Below, piece after piece: positions 30,804 through 40,776 of a stretch of DNA of 64,000 bases. Position 1 is the stretch's first letter. Each line of letters begins with the position of its first letter. This stretch comes from Thermoplasma sp. (GTDB lineage Archaea; Thermoplasmatota; Thermoplasmata; Thermoplasmatales; Thermoplasmataceae): NCBI RefSeq assembly GCF_008709555.1, contig NZ_VYIJ01000004.1:1-64000 (forward strand). The letters run 5' to 3'. Made by a program: the position numbers and the translations under genes. The notes beneath the pieces are model-generated. The model was not told where the DNA came from, ran no database searches, and worked only from the letters and a program-made list of their open reading frames with translations.

Positions 30804-31778
30804 GTGATAAGCATGGTTCTCCAGGATATTGACGGGATATTTGACTCTCAGGCTCTCCTCGCAGGTCGTTTCCATAATGATCTGACTGCCATAAATGAAA
30901 AGTACGATCTGTTCTATCTAATGCTGCCGACAATAAATGAGAAGAAGGTCGTATCGTTTTACGTATTCCTAGAGGATGATCAGATTCCAGAGAGGCACAG
31001 GGAGGAAATAGAATCTGTGCTTAACAGATTCAACCCTGTTGTAAAAAACGGCATCTGGAAGATATATCTGGATACTGAGAGCTTCAAGCTGAGTGAACCA
31101 TTTTCAACCTTCTTTGGCATCGATAGCATTGTATTCGATATGGCTTCCATGAAGGGCGGAGAGATGCTACTGCCTGTACGTTTCATCTCAAAGGATAAGG
31201 ACGCTCTTGTTAACTCCGTCATAGATTCAGCGGGTTATGGCGAAAATATATATCTCAGATACATTGGCGAAAACAAAGGTTTCGACTACTCATTCACCGC
31301 AATAAAGTTACTGGAACAGGTTTATAAGCTGACGGTTTCCATAGACAATCCTAATGTGATGCATGGAATATATGCTGAAACTAAAAAGAACATCGCCTGG
31401 AGGAGAGAGTCAAAAGCACCCCACAAGGACAATACCGAGGATTACATCTATGCGCTGGATGATACCCATACCATACCAGATATACTCATAGACACCGCAT
31501 ACACTGGAGAAAAGGGAACAATTTACATCGGGAAGCACTCCAACTATGATATTTACAGAGCTTTCTTTGGCGATTCGCTAACGAACCATATGAGCAACGT
31601 CATGATATCGGAAAACGTCTATTACCTCAGAAGATGGTCAAAGTACGAGGATGGTAAGCTCTTCCTATATTTCTACACAACTGTTTACTTCCTAAGGCTT
31701 ATTCCGGCAATTCTGGGCGACACGAAGAAGAATTTCCCCAAGGTAAACATGAGGATCGACGAAATAACACCCCTGTGA
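30804..31778 (+). CDS. uncharacterised protein (lineage-restricted candidate)
   Basis: 324-aa ORF on an otherwise unoccupied stretch; no family recognised. Confidence 0.7.
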   Translation: MISMVLQDIDGIFDSQALLAGRFHNDLTAINEKYDLFYLMLPTINEKKVVSFYVFLEDDQIPERHREEIESVLNRFNPVVKNGIWKIYLDTESFKLSEPFSTFFGIDSIVFDMASMKGGEMLLPVRFISKDKDALVNSVIDSAGYGENIYLRYIGENKGFDYSFTAIKLLEQVYKLTVSIDNPNVMHGIYAETKKNIAWRRESKAPHKDNTEDYIYALDDTHTIPDILIDTAYTGEKGTIYIGKHSNYDIYRAFFGDSLTNHMSNVMISENVYYLRRWSKYEDGKLFLYFYTTVYFLRLIPAILGDTKKNFPKVNMRIDEITPL

Positions 31779-31789
31779 TAACTTTTTTT

Positions 31790-31965
31790 CCTAAAAGCCA
31801 CGTCGTCGTTCAGGGTATTCGTGATCTGTTCCTTGTAAAAGCAGCCACCCTTTATTTTCTGGGAAGAATCTCTACCAGTATTATATAGGCGATAAAGGAG
31901 AATGATCTCCACGGGCATGGGCTCCCCACCTGTCCCACATTTACGAAATATAAATCCTTTCATTG
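31790..31965 (-). mobile_element. possible TnpB C-terminal relic
   Basis: Minus-strand CRKCGTGGEPMPVEIILLYRLYNTGR-type reading (ORF 31685..31963); MPVEI segment parallels TPVEI of the 61 kb relic. Confidence 0.3.
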
Positions 31966-32106
31966 TGGAAGCTTAAATCTCAATCGCCTTAATGACTGAA
32001 TACATGAACTCCCAGAACCTTAACCTTCGCTTAAATATGGATCGATTAACGTGCCGTCGTTCTTCTTTAAAAAACATTAAAGCATATACGCTTCATCCGA
32101 AAAATA

Positions 32107-32928
32107 TTAGATCATCCTGAATGCGTCAACGTCAAGAACATCGTATACATCAGTTCTGCGGTGTTTCAGTACAGGCACTTCTTCACGGTATTTTTCAACG
32201 AGGGAGAAGTTTATGTCGAATGTTATGACGCCCTCTTCCATCCCCATCTCTGCCAGTACGTCTCCATATGGGGAAACCACCATGGAGTGTCCTGTGAACC
32301 TATGACCCGTCTGTGCAGCACCGATGACGAAAATGCCGTTCTCCATCGCCCTGGCCCTCAACAGCGTTTTCCACTGATCATATTTGCGATCGCCCGCGAA
32401 CCAGCCTGCCTGATAAACTATAAGCTTGGCCCCCTCAAGCGCCAGCATTCTGGCCGGTTCAGGGAACCTCAGGTCATAGCATATCTGAACTCCGATGGGG
32501 TCTCCTGATCCATTGAAGACTCTGGGTGTCATATCGCCCTTCTCAAAAACGCTGCTCTCCTTGAAACCAAATGCATCAAAAAGGTGTAGCTTTCTGTATT
32601 TCAGAATCAGACCGAGCTCATCAATGTAAACTGCGGTATTAAATGGCTTCAGGTTGAAGTAATTTTTCTCAGGTATATTAATTATTATCTTCTGACTCGC
32701 ATCTCTTGCTGCTTCAGTTATGCTCTTAACGAATTTTCCATCCAACGGCTCTGAAATCGACGCAACATCATCCTTTCCATCGAACGATGGCGCATAAATC
32801 TGGTATTCGGGAAATATCACAAGTTCGGAGTTCTTTGCCCTCTCCAGCAGTCTGTAAGAAGCCTCTATATTATTTTCCTTGTCTGCACCGGATTCCATCT
32901 GAATTATAGCCACTTTCATACGAGACAC
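32107..32928 (-). CDS. nitrilase-superfamily carbon-nitrogen hydrolase
   Basis: Glu-Lys-Cys triad contexts: LVIFPEYQ, KYRKLHLF, GVQICYDLRFPE. Confidence 0.93.
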   Translation of the reverse strand: MSRMKVAIIQMESGADKENNIEASYRLLERAKNSELVIFPEYQIYAPSFDGKDDVASISEPLDGKFVKSITEAARDASQKIIINIPEKNYFNLKPFNTAVYIDELGLILKYRKLHLFDAFGFKESSVFEKGDMTPRVFNGSGDPIGVQICYDLRFPEPARMLALEGAKLIVYQAGWFAGDRKYDQWKTLLRARAMENGIFVIGAAQTGHRFTGHSMVVSPYGDVLAEMGMEEGVITFDINFSLVEKYREEVPVLKHRRTDVYDVLDVDAFRMI

Positions 32929-33050
32929 CCACCGAATGGTTCACGGAGATCTTACACGTTTATATCGTACAATTATATTTTAAGGTATTCAGGCGCAGGC
33001 AAGATCCGACAAAGTCCGTAATTCAAAGTCGATCATTGGGAGGGAGAGAT

Positions 33051-33785
33051 CTATTCGGAACACAAATTTAGCAACATCCTAAGTACCATTCTCATTTCGA
33101 TATAATCTTTAACATGAAAATTAGCATGCGATTCACCATCACCAACCTTTATGGTCACAGCATCCTCATTCTCCTCGAAGGCAAGCTCGTCCGTTGCATC
33201 ATCACCAGCGATTATGGCTGGTCTACCTTTCCTCACAGATCTGATGGCAGAACCCTTGTTGACGCCAGGAACGCGTAGCTCTATGATCATCTTTCCGTAG
33301 TATGTTTCCACTCCGAATTCCTTTGCAATCTCTTCTATTCTCGATCTGAGTGCAGGCTTCATGTCCGCACCCATGAGACCAAGGTGATAGAGTACGGCGA
33401 GATTCTTCTTGTATATTCTCAATCCCGGGAAATCTGATACCCATGCTTTTGTGACATCGTATATCCTGTTAAAGACGTCCAGAAAACGATCCGATCCATT
33501 ATGGTATATCATTTGCCCTCGGATAATGGAACAGGCCCCATGATAGCATATCATGTCTATATTAAGTGGAAGGAATCTCCTTATCTCTTCCGGAGATCGC
33601 CCAGTCACGATATAGGTGTCGAATCTGTTCCTGAGATCTGAAATTAAGGAAGTAAGATCACTGTCTGCATAGCTCTCCTCTGGATTCATTATTATTGGAA
33701 CTAGAGTGCCGTCATAGTCCAGAAATAGAATTGGGTCCTGTCTCACGACTGCACGCAGCGCCTCTTCAAGCGAGTGTCCTATCAT
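33051..33785 (-). CDS. otsB: trehalose-6-phosphate phosphatase
   Basis: HAD motif LFLDYDGTLVPI, TGRSPEEI, IAGDDATDELAFE. Confidence 0.92.
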   Translation of the reverse strand: MIGHSLEEALRAVVRQDPILFLDYDGTLVPIIMNPEESYADSDLTSLISDLRNRFDTYIVTGRSPEEIRRFLPLNIDMICYHGACSIIRGQMIYHNGSDRFLDVFNRIYDVTKAWVSDFPGLRIYKKNLAVLYHLGLMGADMKPALRSRIEEIAKEFGVETYYGKMIIELRVPGVNKGSAIRSVRKGRPAIIAGDDATDELAFEENEDAVTIKVGDGESHANFHVKDYIEMRMVLRMLLNLCSE

Positions 33786-35091
33786 TGATCTTCCTCATCG
33801 CAAGCGCATTAATTCTTTTGATCCACCAGTCTGTGTCCCTCCTTGATACCTCCATCTTCATCCTCTTGAGCCTTTCCTGTATCTCATCCTGTCCCATATT
33901 CATGGCATTGTAAATGGCCTCCGCCACCTCTCCAAGGCTGTTTGGGTTCACCACTACGGCCCCGTCAAGGCAATTGGATGCGCCAGCAAACCTCGACAAT
34001 ATAAGAATTCCCCGCTCAGATGCGGCCACGAACTCCTTAGAGACCAGGTTCAAGCCGTCTATGAGTGGCGTTATCAGGGCTATATCCGCATTCTTATAGT
34101 ATGATATCAGCATTCTGTCGGAGATCTTCCTGTACATGTATAGTATGGGCATCCAGCTTATGGATCCAAATTCTCCGTTGATTCTTCCAATATGCATCTC
34201 AAGCTCACGCTTCATAACCACATAGTCTGAAACCGTGGTTCTGCTTGGGGTCACTATCATTACGTAAACGAATTTACCAACGAGATCTGGATGCCTCCGA
34301 AGCAGTTCTTCTATGGCAAGAGCGCGATTAACCAGGCCCTTCGTGTAATCAAGTCTGTCTATGGAAAATATTATCTTTCTGTCCATAAGTGCGTAGCTTC
34401 TTATCTCTGTACCCTTGGTCCTGCTGAAATAACGATAATCTATGCCAAGTGGAACGACCAGACTTTTAACCCTGGAATTGCTGTCCAATAGATCCAAGAA
34501 GTTCTTCCTGTAAGTCTCTGTGTGGAATGTTATGAAATCCGATCTGGAGAGACTGTCAATTATATCCCTGCTCTCAGGGAGCGTTTCGAACATCTCCCTT
34601 GAAACCCATGGTATGTGCCATGTGAAGATTATCCTGTTAGAAACGCCCTGATCTCTCAGCATCTTGGGAATAAGCGAGAGCTGATAATCATGTATCCAGA
34701 TTGTGTCGTCTTTGGAAAGGGACTGCATGATCACAGAGGCAAATTTTTCGTTTACCCTCCTGTATATCTCATAGCCATTATCCGTGTATTTAACCCTCTC
34801 TCTGAAGTAATGAAAAAGCGGCCAGAGAGTTCTGTTAGAGTATAGATCGTAATAACCGCGCTTCTCAGGTACACTTAGCATCACCCTGCGGATCCTATAT
34901 TTGCCGACATCTTCATCAAGATATTTACCATCGAGCTTGCCATCTCCCCAGCATATCCATGTTCCACCGTATTTTTCCATTGCCCTACGTAGCGCCGTCG
35001 CAACGCCACCAACATTCTCTTTAATGACCTCCTTTCCTGCAACCCTGTCATGGGAAAACGGGCATCTGCTGGAGACGACGATGTATTTCAT
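33766..35091 (-). CDS. otsA: trehalose-6-phosphate synthase (GT20)
   Basis: IWIHDYQLSLIPKMLRD, FHTETYRKNFL, PLGIDYRYF, DRLDYTKGLVNRALAIEELL. Confidence 0.93.
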   Translation of the reverse strand: MKYIVVSSRCPFSHDRVAGKEVIKENVGGVATALRRAMEKYGGTWICWGDGKLDGKYLDEDVGKYRIRRVMLSVPEKRGYYDLYSNRTLWPLFHYFRERVKYTDNGYEIYRRVNEKFASVIMQSLSKDDTIWIHDYQLSLIPKMLRDQGVSNRIIFTWHIPWVSREMFETLPESRDIIDSLSRSDFITFHTETYRKNFLDLLDSNSRVKSLVVPLGIDYRYFSRTKGTEIRSYALMDRKIIFSIDRLDYTKGLVNRALAIEELLRRHPDLVGKFVYVMIVTPSRTTVSDYVVMKRELEMHIGRINGEFGSISWMPILYMYRKISDRMLISYYKNADIALITPLIDGLNLVSKEFVAASERGILILSRFAGASNCLDGAVVVNPNSLGEVAEAIYNAMNMGQDEIQERLKRMKMEVSRRDTDWWIKRINALAMRKINDRTLA

Positions 35092-35249
35092 ATATCCTTA
35101 TTGTCTTTTGATATTAAAAACCTAAAGAAGATTGAGTGTGCAAAAAAAAGAAATGAATCGGGTACTTCATTTTTTATAAGGCGATTTGTATGTATGCGGA
35201 AGCCGCAGAATCACGAAAATCTTATATAGAGGTGTTCCATATAGTGTTT

Positions 35250-35371
35250 GGCAACGGTCATAGCAGCAGGGAAACACCAGATCCCATTCCGAACTCGACG
35301 GTTAAGCCTGCTGCGTATTGCGTTGTACTGTATGCCGCGAGGGTACGGGAAGCGCAATATGCTGTTACCAT
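35250..35371 (+). rRNA. rrf: 5S ribosomal RNA (isolated locus)
   Basis: GGCAACGGTCATAGCAGCAGGGAAACACCAGATCCCATTCCGAACTCGACGGTTAAGCCTGCTGCG...GCTGTTACC; terminal helix GGCAACGG/CTGTTACC; TTATATA box ~27 nt upstream. Confidence 0.95.
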
Positions 35372-35412
35372 TTAAAGAATGAAAGTTTTTTACATATCTC
35401 TTTGATTCGGTC

Positions 35413-36696
35413 GTGATGATAAATCCTTGGTCATCATCTGATTTCTTCGACTATGAAAGGCTGAAGAGGGATTTCGGTATAGGCGATATGAATGTGGATT
35501 TCGATCATTTTCTCTTCAGGAGGCATCTCATCCTCGGCCAGAGATCAATAGAGTATATCGATTATACCCTAAAGCACAACCTCAAATTCAACGTGATGAC
35601 TGGCCTAATGCCATCCGGGGAGATGCATCTTGGAAACAAGAGCGCGATCGATCAGGTCATATTCTTTCAGCGACTCGGGGGGAGGGTATCTATAGCGGTG
35701 GCAGATCTCGAGTCATATTCCACAAGGGGAATAAGCCTTGAAAAGGCCAGAGAGGTTGCCATAGAGAAATACATACTGAACTACATCGCCATGGGCCTGG
35801 AACCATGCGAGATATATTTCCAGTCCAGGAACAGCGATGTGCAGTTCCTGGCGTACATGCTGGGCAACAGGACAAATATGAATGAGTTGAGGTCGCTATA
35901 CGGATTCACTGATACACACGATCTTCTCCATATAAATTCACCACTGATACAGGCTGCGGACGTCCTGCACACACAGATGAAGAAGTATGGAGGCCCAGCA
36001 CCCACGGTGGTGCCTGTTGGCTTCGATCAGGATCCGCATCTCAGGCTGATGAGGGATCTTGCCAAGAGAATGAGGGTATTCAACATACAGTATGATAGGG
36101 ATCTTATCGTGTCCGTCAAGGGTAAGGACGATCCAAAGGAGTTCATAGATATGGCCTACGACTATCTCTCGAAAAGGTTTGACGGGGTGAAGAAGGATTA
36201 CGAATACAGGGTTGTGAGGGCAGAGGGCGTCAATCAGGAGGATCTAGTAAGTATAGATCTTGATCTTGCCGGCATGGAAAGCCATTACAATGATTTCACC
36301 TTCATAGCCCCATCTGCAACGTATCAGAAACTGATGAAAGGGCTTAAAGGCGGCAAGATGTCCTCATCTGTGCCCGATTCACTCATATCTCTCAACGACG
36401 ACCCGAAGAACGCAAGGAGAAAGATAATGGCCGGAATGACCGGTGGCAGGGATACAGAAGAGGAACAGCGCAAACTTGGAGGCGAACCGGACAGGTGTCC
36501 CATATTCGATCTCTATAATTACGAGGTTGATGATGACAGGTACGTGAAGGAGGTCTACGACGATTGCAGAAATGGAAAGAGGATGTGTGGTTTCTGCAAA
36601 CGGGAAATAGCCGATAGAATGAGCGGCTGGCTGTCAGAACTCCAAAAAAAGAGGGAGGAGGCGAGAGAAAAACTCTCACTTTATGTTCATGAATAG
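35413..36696 (+). CDS. trpS: tryptophanyl-tRNA synthetase
   Basis: GLMPSGEMHLGNKSAIDQ (HIGH-like), GGKMSSSVPDS (KMSKS-like), AADVLHTQ. Confidence 0.95.
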   Translation: MMINPWSSSDFFDYERLKRDFGIGDMNVDFDHFLFRRHLILGQRSIEYIDYTLKHNLKFNVMTGLMPSGEMHLGNKSAIDQVIFFQRLGGRVSIAVADLESYSTRGISLEKAREVAIEKYILNYIAMGLEPCEIYFQSRNSDVQFLAYMLGNRTNMNELRSLYGFTDTHDLLHINSPLIQAADVLHTQMKKYGGPAPTVVPVGFDQDPHLRLMRDLAKRMRVFNIQYDRDLIVSVKGKDDPKEFIDMAYDYLSKRFDGVKKDYEYRVVRAEGVNQEDLVSIDLDLAGMESHYNDFTFIAPSATYQKLMKGLKGGKMSSSVPDSLISLNDDPKNARRKIMAGMTGGRDTEEEQRKLGGEPDRCPIFDLYNYEVDDDRYVKEVYDDCRNGKRMCGFCKREIADRMSGWLSELQKKREEAREKLSLYVHE

Positions 36697-37698
36697 ATCC
36701 TTTTCCATTAATTCCTTCAATTTATTCAGTTCTGACGGCTTAAAAATACCATATTCTGTTATGAAGCCTGTAACGTATTCATTCGGTGTGACGTCAAATG
36801 CTGGATTCCTGCTGTGGCTCTCTGCAGGACCTATGCGCGTTCCATTGATCTCCAGAACTTCATTCTCATCGCGTTCCTCGATCGGTATCTCATCGCCGCT
36901 CTTAATGCTGAAATCGAAGGTGCTTCCCGGAGCAGCAACGAAGAAAGGTATGCCGTTGGTCTTGGCTAGTACGGCCTTCTCGTATGTACCTATCTTGTTC
37001 GCGAAATCTCCGTTGCTAGCGATGCGATCGGCACCGACTATGACAAGATCGACCTCCTTGCGCCTCATGTAGAACCCAGCTGCGTTATCCGCGATTATGG
37101 CATGATCGATGCCCTCCTGTGCAAGTTCCCATGCGGTAAGCTTCGCACCCTGCAGCCTTGGTCTTGTCTCGTCCACAAATACGAAAACGTTCTTTCCATC
37201 GCCATGGGCCATCCTTATCGGAGCAAGCGCCGTGCCCCAGTCAACGACGGCCAGCGCACCGGCATTGCAGTGCGTCAGAATTCTGGCATTCTGACCTATG
37301 ATCTGGTTACCTATCTCACCGATCTTCCTGCTTCTGCCGGATATCTCCATCGCGTATCTCCTTGCGGAGTTCATGTCGAAGTCGTTGATCTGCATGTATT
37401 TTATGGCCTTGAATAGGTCGTAGGCCGTGGGCCTGGTAGACCCGATCTTCTTCACGGCCTCATCCATGTTTTCTCCCTTCTTTTTTGCCATTGCGAGACC
37501 ATATGCTGCTGTCACACCGATGGCAGGTGCGCCCCTGACAACCATATTCTTGATCGCGTACGCAATATCGTCCGAATTCTTTGCCTCGAATATCTCAATT
37601 TTTTCCGGAAGCTTGCGCTGGTCGATCAGCTTTACCTCATCATCCTCATACCAGACGGCTTTCAGTGTCCTGACTTCACCATCTATGACTACCTTCAT
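36676..37698 (-). CDS. mtnA: methylthioribose-1-phosphate isomerase / aIF2B-family protein
   Basis: MVVRGAPAIGVTAAYGLA, ILTHCNAGALA, VDETRPRLQGAKLTAWEL, GADRIASNGDFANKIGTY. Confidence 0.93.
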   Translation of the reverse strand: MKVVIDGEVRTLKAVWYEDDEVKLIDQRKLPEKIEIFEAKNSDDIAYAIKNMVVRGAPAIGVTAAYGLAMAKKKGENMDEAVKKIGSTRPTAYDLFKAIKYMQINDFDMNSARRYAMEISGRSRKIGEIGNQIIGQNARILTHCNAGALAVVDWGTALAPIRMAHGDGKNVFVFVDETRPRLQGAKLTAWELAQEGIDHAIIADNAAGFYMRRKEVDLVIVGADRIASNGDFANKIGTYEKAVLAKTNGIPFFVAAPGSTFDFSIKSGDEIPIEERDENEVLEINGTRIGPAESHSRNPAFDVTPNEYVTGFITEYGIFKPSELNKLKELMEKDLFMNIK

Positions 37699-37930
37699 TG
37701 CGCATTACCTGATTCTTCATTTTCATGTTATATTTAACTGATTCTCATGATCATCGAACTGATGCAGGCTGATCTGCTTTGCAATTGGATCGCGTGAAAG
37801 ATCGATCTTTGGACCTCTCGGATCTGCCCGGTTATTGCGATGCTGAGCCTCCGACATATTTCGGAATGCCCATATGGCTTGCCGGTTATGCCTCTCGCAT
37901 GCTGATGCCTTTCTCGGTATCTGGTGCAAA

Positions 37931-39328
37931 TCATTCCGCCATGCTGTCCGATTTATTCTCCTCCGGAACCATCTGCATCTTCTGCATGGTTTTCAGCACA
38001 AAGATGAAGATGGCCATACCGAGAAGCGATCCGAACAGATCCTGAGGAAGGTAGAGAAACAGAGGATTAAGTGGATTCAGAGGAACAAGATTGAAGATTA
38101 TGCCAACTACTAGTCCAGATATCCCGGCTATGTTGGCATTTCCAAGTCCGTTCCTTGGTATCGAATAGAAATCTGCACTGACCGCATTATACCGGCCCAT
38201 CATGAACCAGTCTGCTATGATGACGAAGGTGAATGGAAATATCACCGATCCGCTAAGATTCAGGAAACCTGAAGCATAGTTTAGAATGCCAACATAGGCG
38301 AGTACCGCGCCGAGCGTACCCAGGATAACTGTGGATACGGGTTGTGCATACTTCCTTATCCTTCTGTTGAACAGCCCTTCTATGGCGGAAAGCAGATCCG
38401 CTGTGGCTGGATAAAGGTTCATTGAGTTTGTGTGTATTATGGCTAATGATGCACCTATGGAAGCTATGATCGCGATCAAGCCTTCGACGCTGCTGATGCC
38501 ACCGAATCTGATGGCGGCAAGATTCCAGTTTCCAGCAGCCGCCTGCGAGATCAGGCCAAGAACGCCCATCATGTAAACAGGGATAATGATTCCGATCGAT
38601 GGCGCTAGAAAGAATAATGATCTTTCTGAGATGGGTTCGCCGTCATGTTTCATTCTTGCAAATCTGCTTATTGTTGATACTTTGTACGCCCAGGCAAGTA
38701 TGGAAAAGGCTAAAACGAGACCTATTGCAGATCCCCAGTTGACGGAGGACGCTGGACGAAGCAGATCAGCCATATCGGGTCGATAGACCGTGAACAGAAA
38801 ATACGCCAGGACGCCATAGCTGATCACAAGGAGGATCGCAGTATACCTGTAGAATTTCTCAAGGTATTTTGCCCCAAAAAGCACCAGCACTATCTGCACC
38901 ACGGCCATGAACGTTATCCAGACGATCGGAGATGAAGATGTCACCGAAGAAAGTATGAGACCGCCAGTTACATCGTTTAGTCCAAACCAGCCAAGGTTGA
39001 CAAATGTGAATATCAGCGACATGACGCTGGAGGAAGCATAACCCAGCGTCTTCCTCGATATTATCATCGCCGGTACGGGAAAGGTCCTCCCCATATCAGA
39101 GAATATTCCAACTGGAATAAATCCGATCATGAAGGCCACAGATACAGCAACGATCATGTCGATCAGCCCCAGCGGATAGAGTAAATAGCCAATCAGGGGC
39201 GTGAGTGCAGAAGCGCTAGCCATTGACCAGAAAACCATCATTTTCCAGGGGCCGATCATCCTAGAGGAAAGTGGAATGGGATCGACTCCGATTGTCTCTA
39301 TCCCATGTTCACCTATACCTGCATCCAT
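37931..39328 (-). CDS. NCS1-family permease (cytosine/purine type)
   Basis: ~12 TM; FVNLGWFGLNDVTGG; NLSGSVIFPFTFVIIADWFMM. Confidence 0.82.
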   Translation of the reverse strand: MDAGIGEHGIETIGVDPIPLSSRMIGPWKMMVFWSMASASALTPLIGYLLYPLGLIDMIVAVSVAFMIGFIPVGIFSDMGRTFPVPAMIISRKTLGYASSSVMSLIFTFVNLGWFGLNDVTGGLILSSVTSSSPIVWITFMAVVQIVLVLFGAKYLEKFYRYTAILLVISYGVLAYFLFTVYRPDMADLLRPASSVNWGSAIGLVLAFSILAWAYKVSTISRFARMKHDGEPISERSLFFLAPSIGIIIPVYMMGVLGLISQAAAGNWNLAAIRFGGISSVEGLIAIIASIGASLAIIHTNSMNLYPATADLLSAIEGLFNRRIRKYAQPVSTVILGTLGAVLAYVGILNYASGFLNLSGSVIFPFTFVIIADWFMMGRYNAVSADFYSIPRNGLGNANIAGISGLVVGIIFNLVPLNPLNPLFLYLPQDLFGSLLGMAIFIFVLKTMQKMQMVPEENKSDSMAE

Positions 39329-39404
39329 TGAAGTGAAAATGCGTCGATATATTTTATTTATCGCTGATGACGAATTTCGTACACGAGATATATATTCACA
39401 TAAG

Positions 39405-40007
39405 CTAAATATCCGTTATGTGTTTCTGTGCAGATGGCCATACAAAACAGTTCCTGCATCTGGGTTCGTACAGATCCTTACCTCCTATCCTTATTATCTC
39501 ACCGAATGCCGGCATTCCGTTTATTATCCTCTGCGTGAAGATGGCATCATTTCCACACCTGGAACAAACAGCACTGAGCGTGTATATCTCATCCGATATT
39601 GCAAGTATCTCAGCCGTCATATGGAATGGGTTGCCGAAGTGATCCCTGTTCAAGGCGGCAACATAGACGATCCTTCCGGAGTTTGCCAGATCCTCCAGCC
39701 GCTGGGGTAGCTTCGAGGCTTGTTTCCAGAACTGCGCCTCATCAAAGCCCAGAACCACCGAATCCTTGATCCTCGGAGCCAGAAAATCTCCGAACCTCTC
39801 ATCCGTTGGCGCTAAGACCGCTGGCAGCCTGACGCCTTTATGGGTCACAACCTCATTCTCTGAATACCTTGAATCTATCTCCGGCTTGAACAGTGTAACC
39901 TTTCTGCCTGCGAGGATATGCCTTTCCATGAGCTCTATCAACCTTGATGTTTTTCCTGAAAACATGGGACCAGTTATGGTTATTATCTTACCGGGATTCC
40001 CGTTCAT
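39405..40007 (-). CDS. tdk: thymidine kinase
   Basis: GPMFSGKTSRLIELMER, VVLGFDEAQFW, two CxxC-type zinc sites. Confidence 0.96.
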   Translation of the reverse strand: MNGNPGKIITITGPMFSGKTSRLIELMERHILAGRKVTLFKPEIDSRYSENEVVTHKGVRLPAVLAPTDERFGDFLAPRIKDSVVLGFDEAQFWKQASKLPQRLEDLANSGRIVYVAALNRDHFGNPFHMTAEILAISDEIYTLSAVCSRCGNDAIFTQRIINGMPAFGEIIRIGGKDLYEPRCRNCFVWPSAQKHITDI

Positions 40008-40149
40008 CTACCGTTAATCGAACTTTATTTGAAAAACTTATTTCGTCATTTATAATTAAATCAGTTGCAACATTTATCATTCTTTTTAATTTGGAAATTG
40101 GAATTAATTTATAAGATAACATAGATATAAATCTTCATGATACCACCAC

Positions 40150-40776
40150 ATGATACGCTTCGGCAAGATTGTATTCACCGGCACTGATCTAGGAACGGAT
40201 TTCAAGATATACCGTTCCTTCTCTCACCTTCTTCTTCCAGATCCGAGGTCCACTAATTACTTCGTTATGCAGTGCAGAGGGGGGCATGTGCACTTCTTTC
40301 TTGGGAGTGATGACCTTACGAGCTTCAACTTCATCAGCAGGTTCTTTGTAAGGCTCTATCCCAGCTACATAGTCGACGAGGATCCAGATATGCAGATAAA
40401 TGCGTCAAGACGTTATCTTTTGAGGAGAGGGGACAGACGATCCGGCGAGTTCTATTTCCCGGACCTGATCGATGACATAGTGTCGTTTCACAGCACATTT
40501 CCGGATATCCCCCTTACCTATGTGTGCAGCGTGATATCCGGAAAGACCCATGCAGGTAGAAGGTATTCGATGTACATCGATATCGGGATCGGATCCTCAG
40601 AACTCAATCTGGACAGCATTTTTACCGTATTCGAGGAAACATTCAATTCTCTCAGGATGAGACATGGCGTAAAACTGAAAAAGATCAGGATCGCACCAAT
40701 CATGATGAATGACCTGATGCGGTATCCATTCAACCTCATAAATTTCGTTCGAGTACCGGCTGACATAAATGTTTGA
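40150..40776 (+). CDS. uncharacterised partner of HerA/TraG-like ATPase
   Basis: 208-aa ORF overlapping the start of the next gene by 8 nt. Confidence 0.75.
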   Translation: MIRFGKIVFTGTDLGTDFKIYRSFSHLLLPDPRSTNYFVMQCRGGHVHFFLGSDDLTSFNFISRFFVRLYPSYIVDEDPDMQINASRRYLLRRGDRRSGEFYFPDLIDDIVSFHSTFPDIPLTYVCSVISGKTHAGRRYSMYIDIGIGSSELNLDSIFTVFEETFNSLRMRHGVKLKKIRIAPIMMNDLMRYPFNLINFVRVPADINV

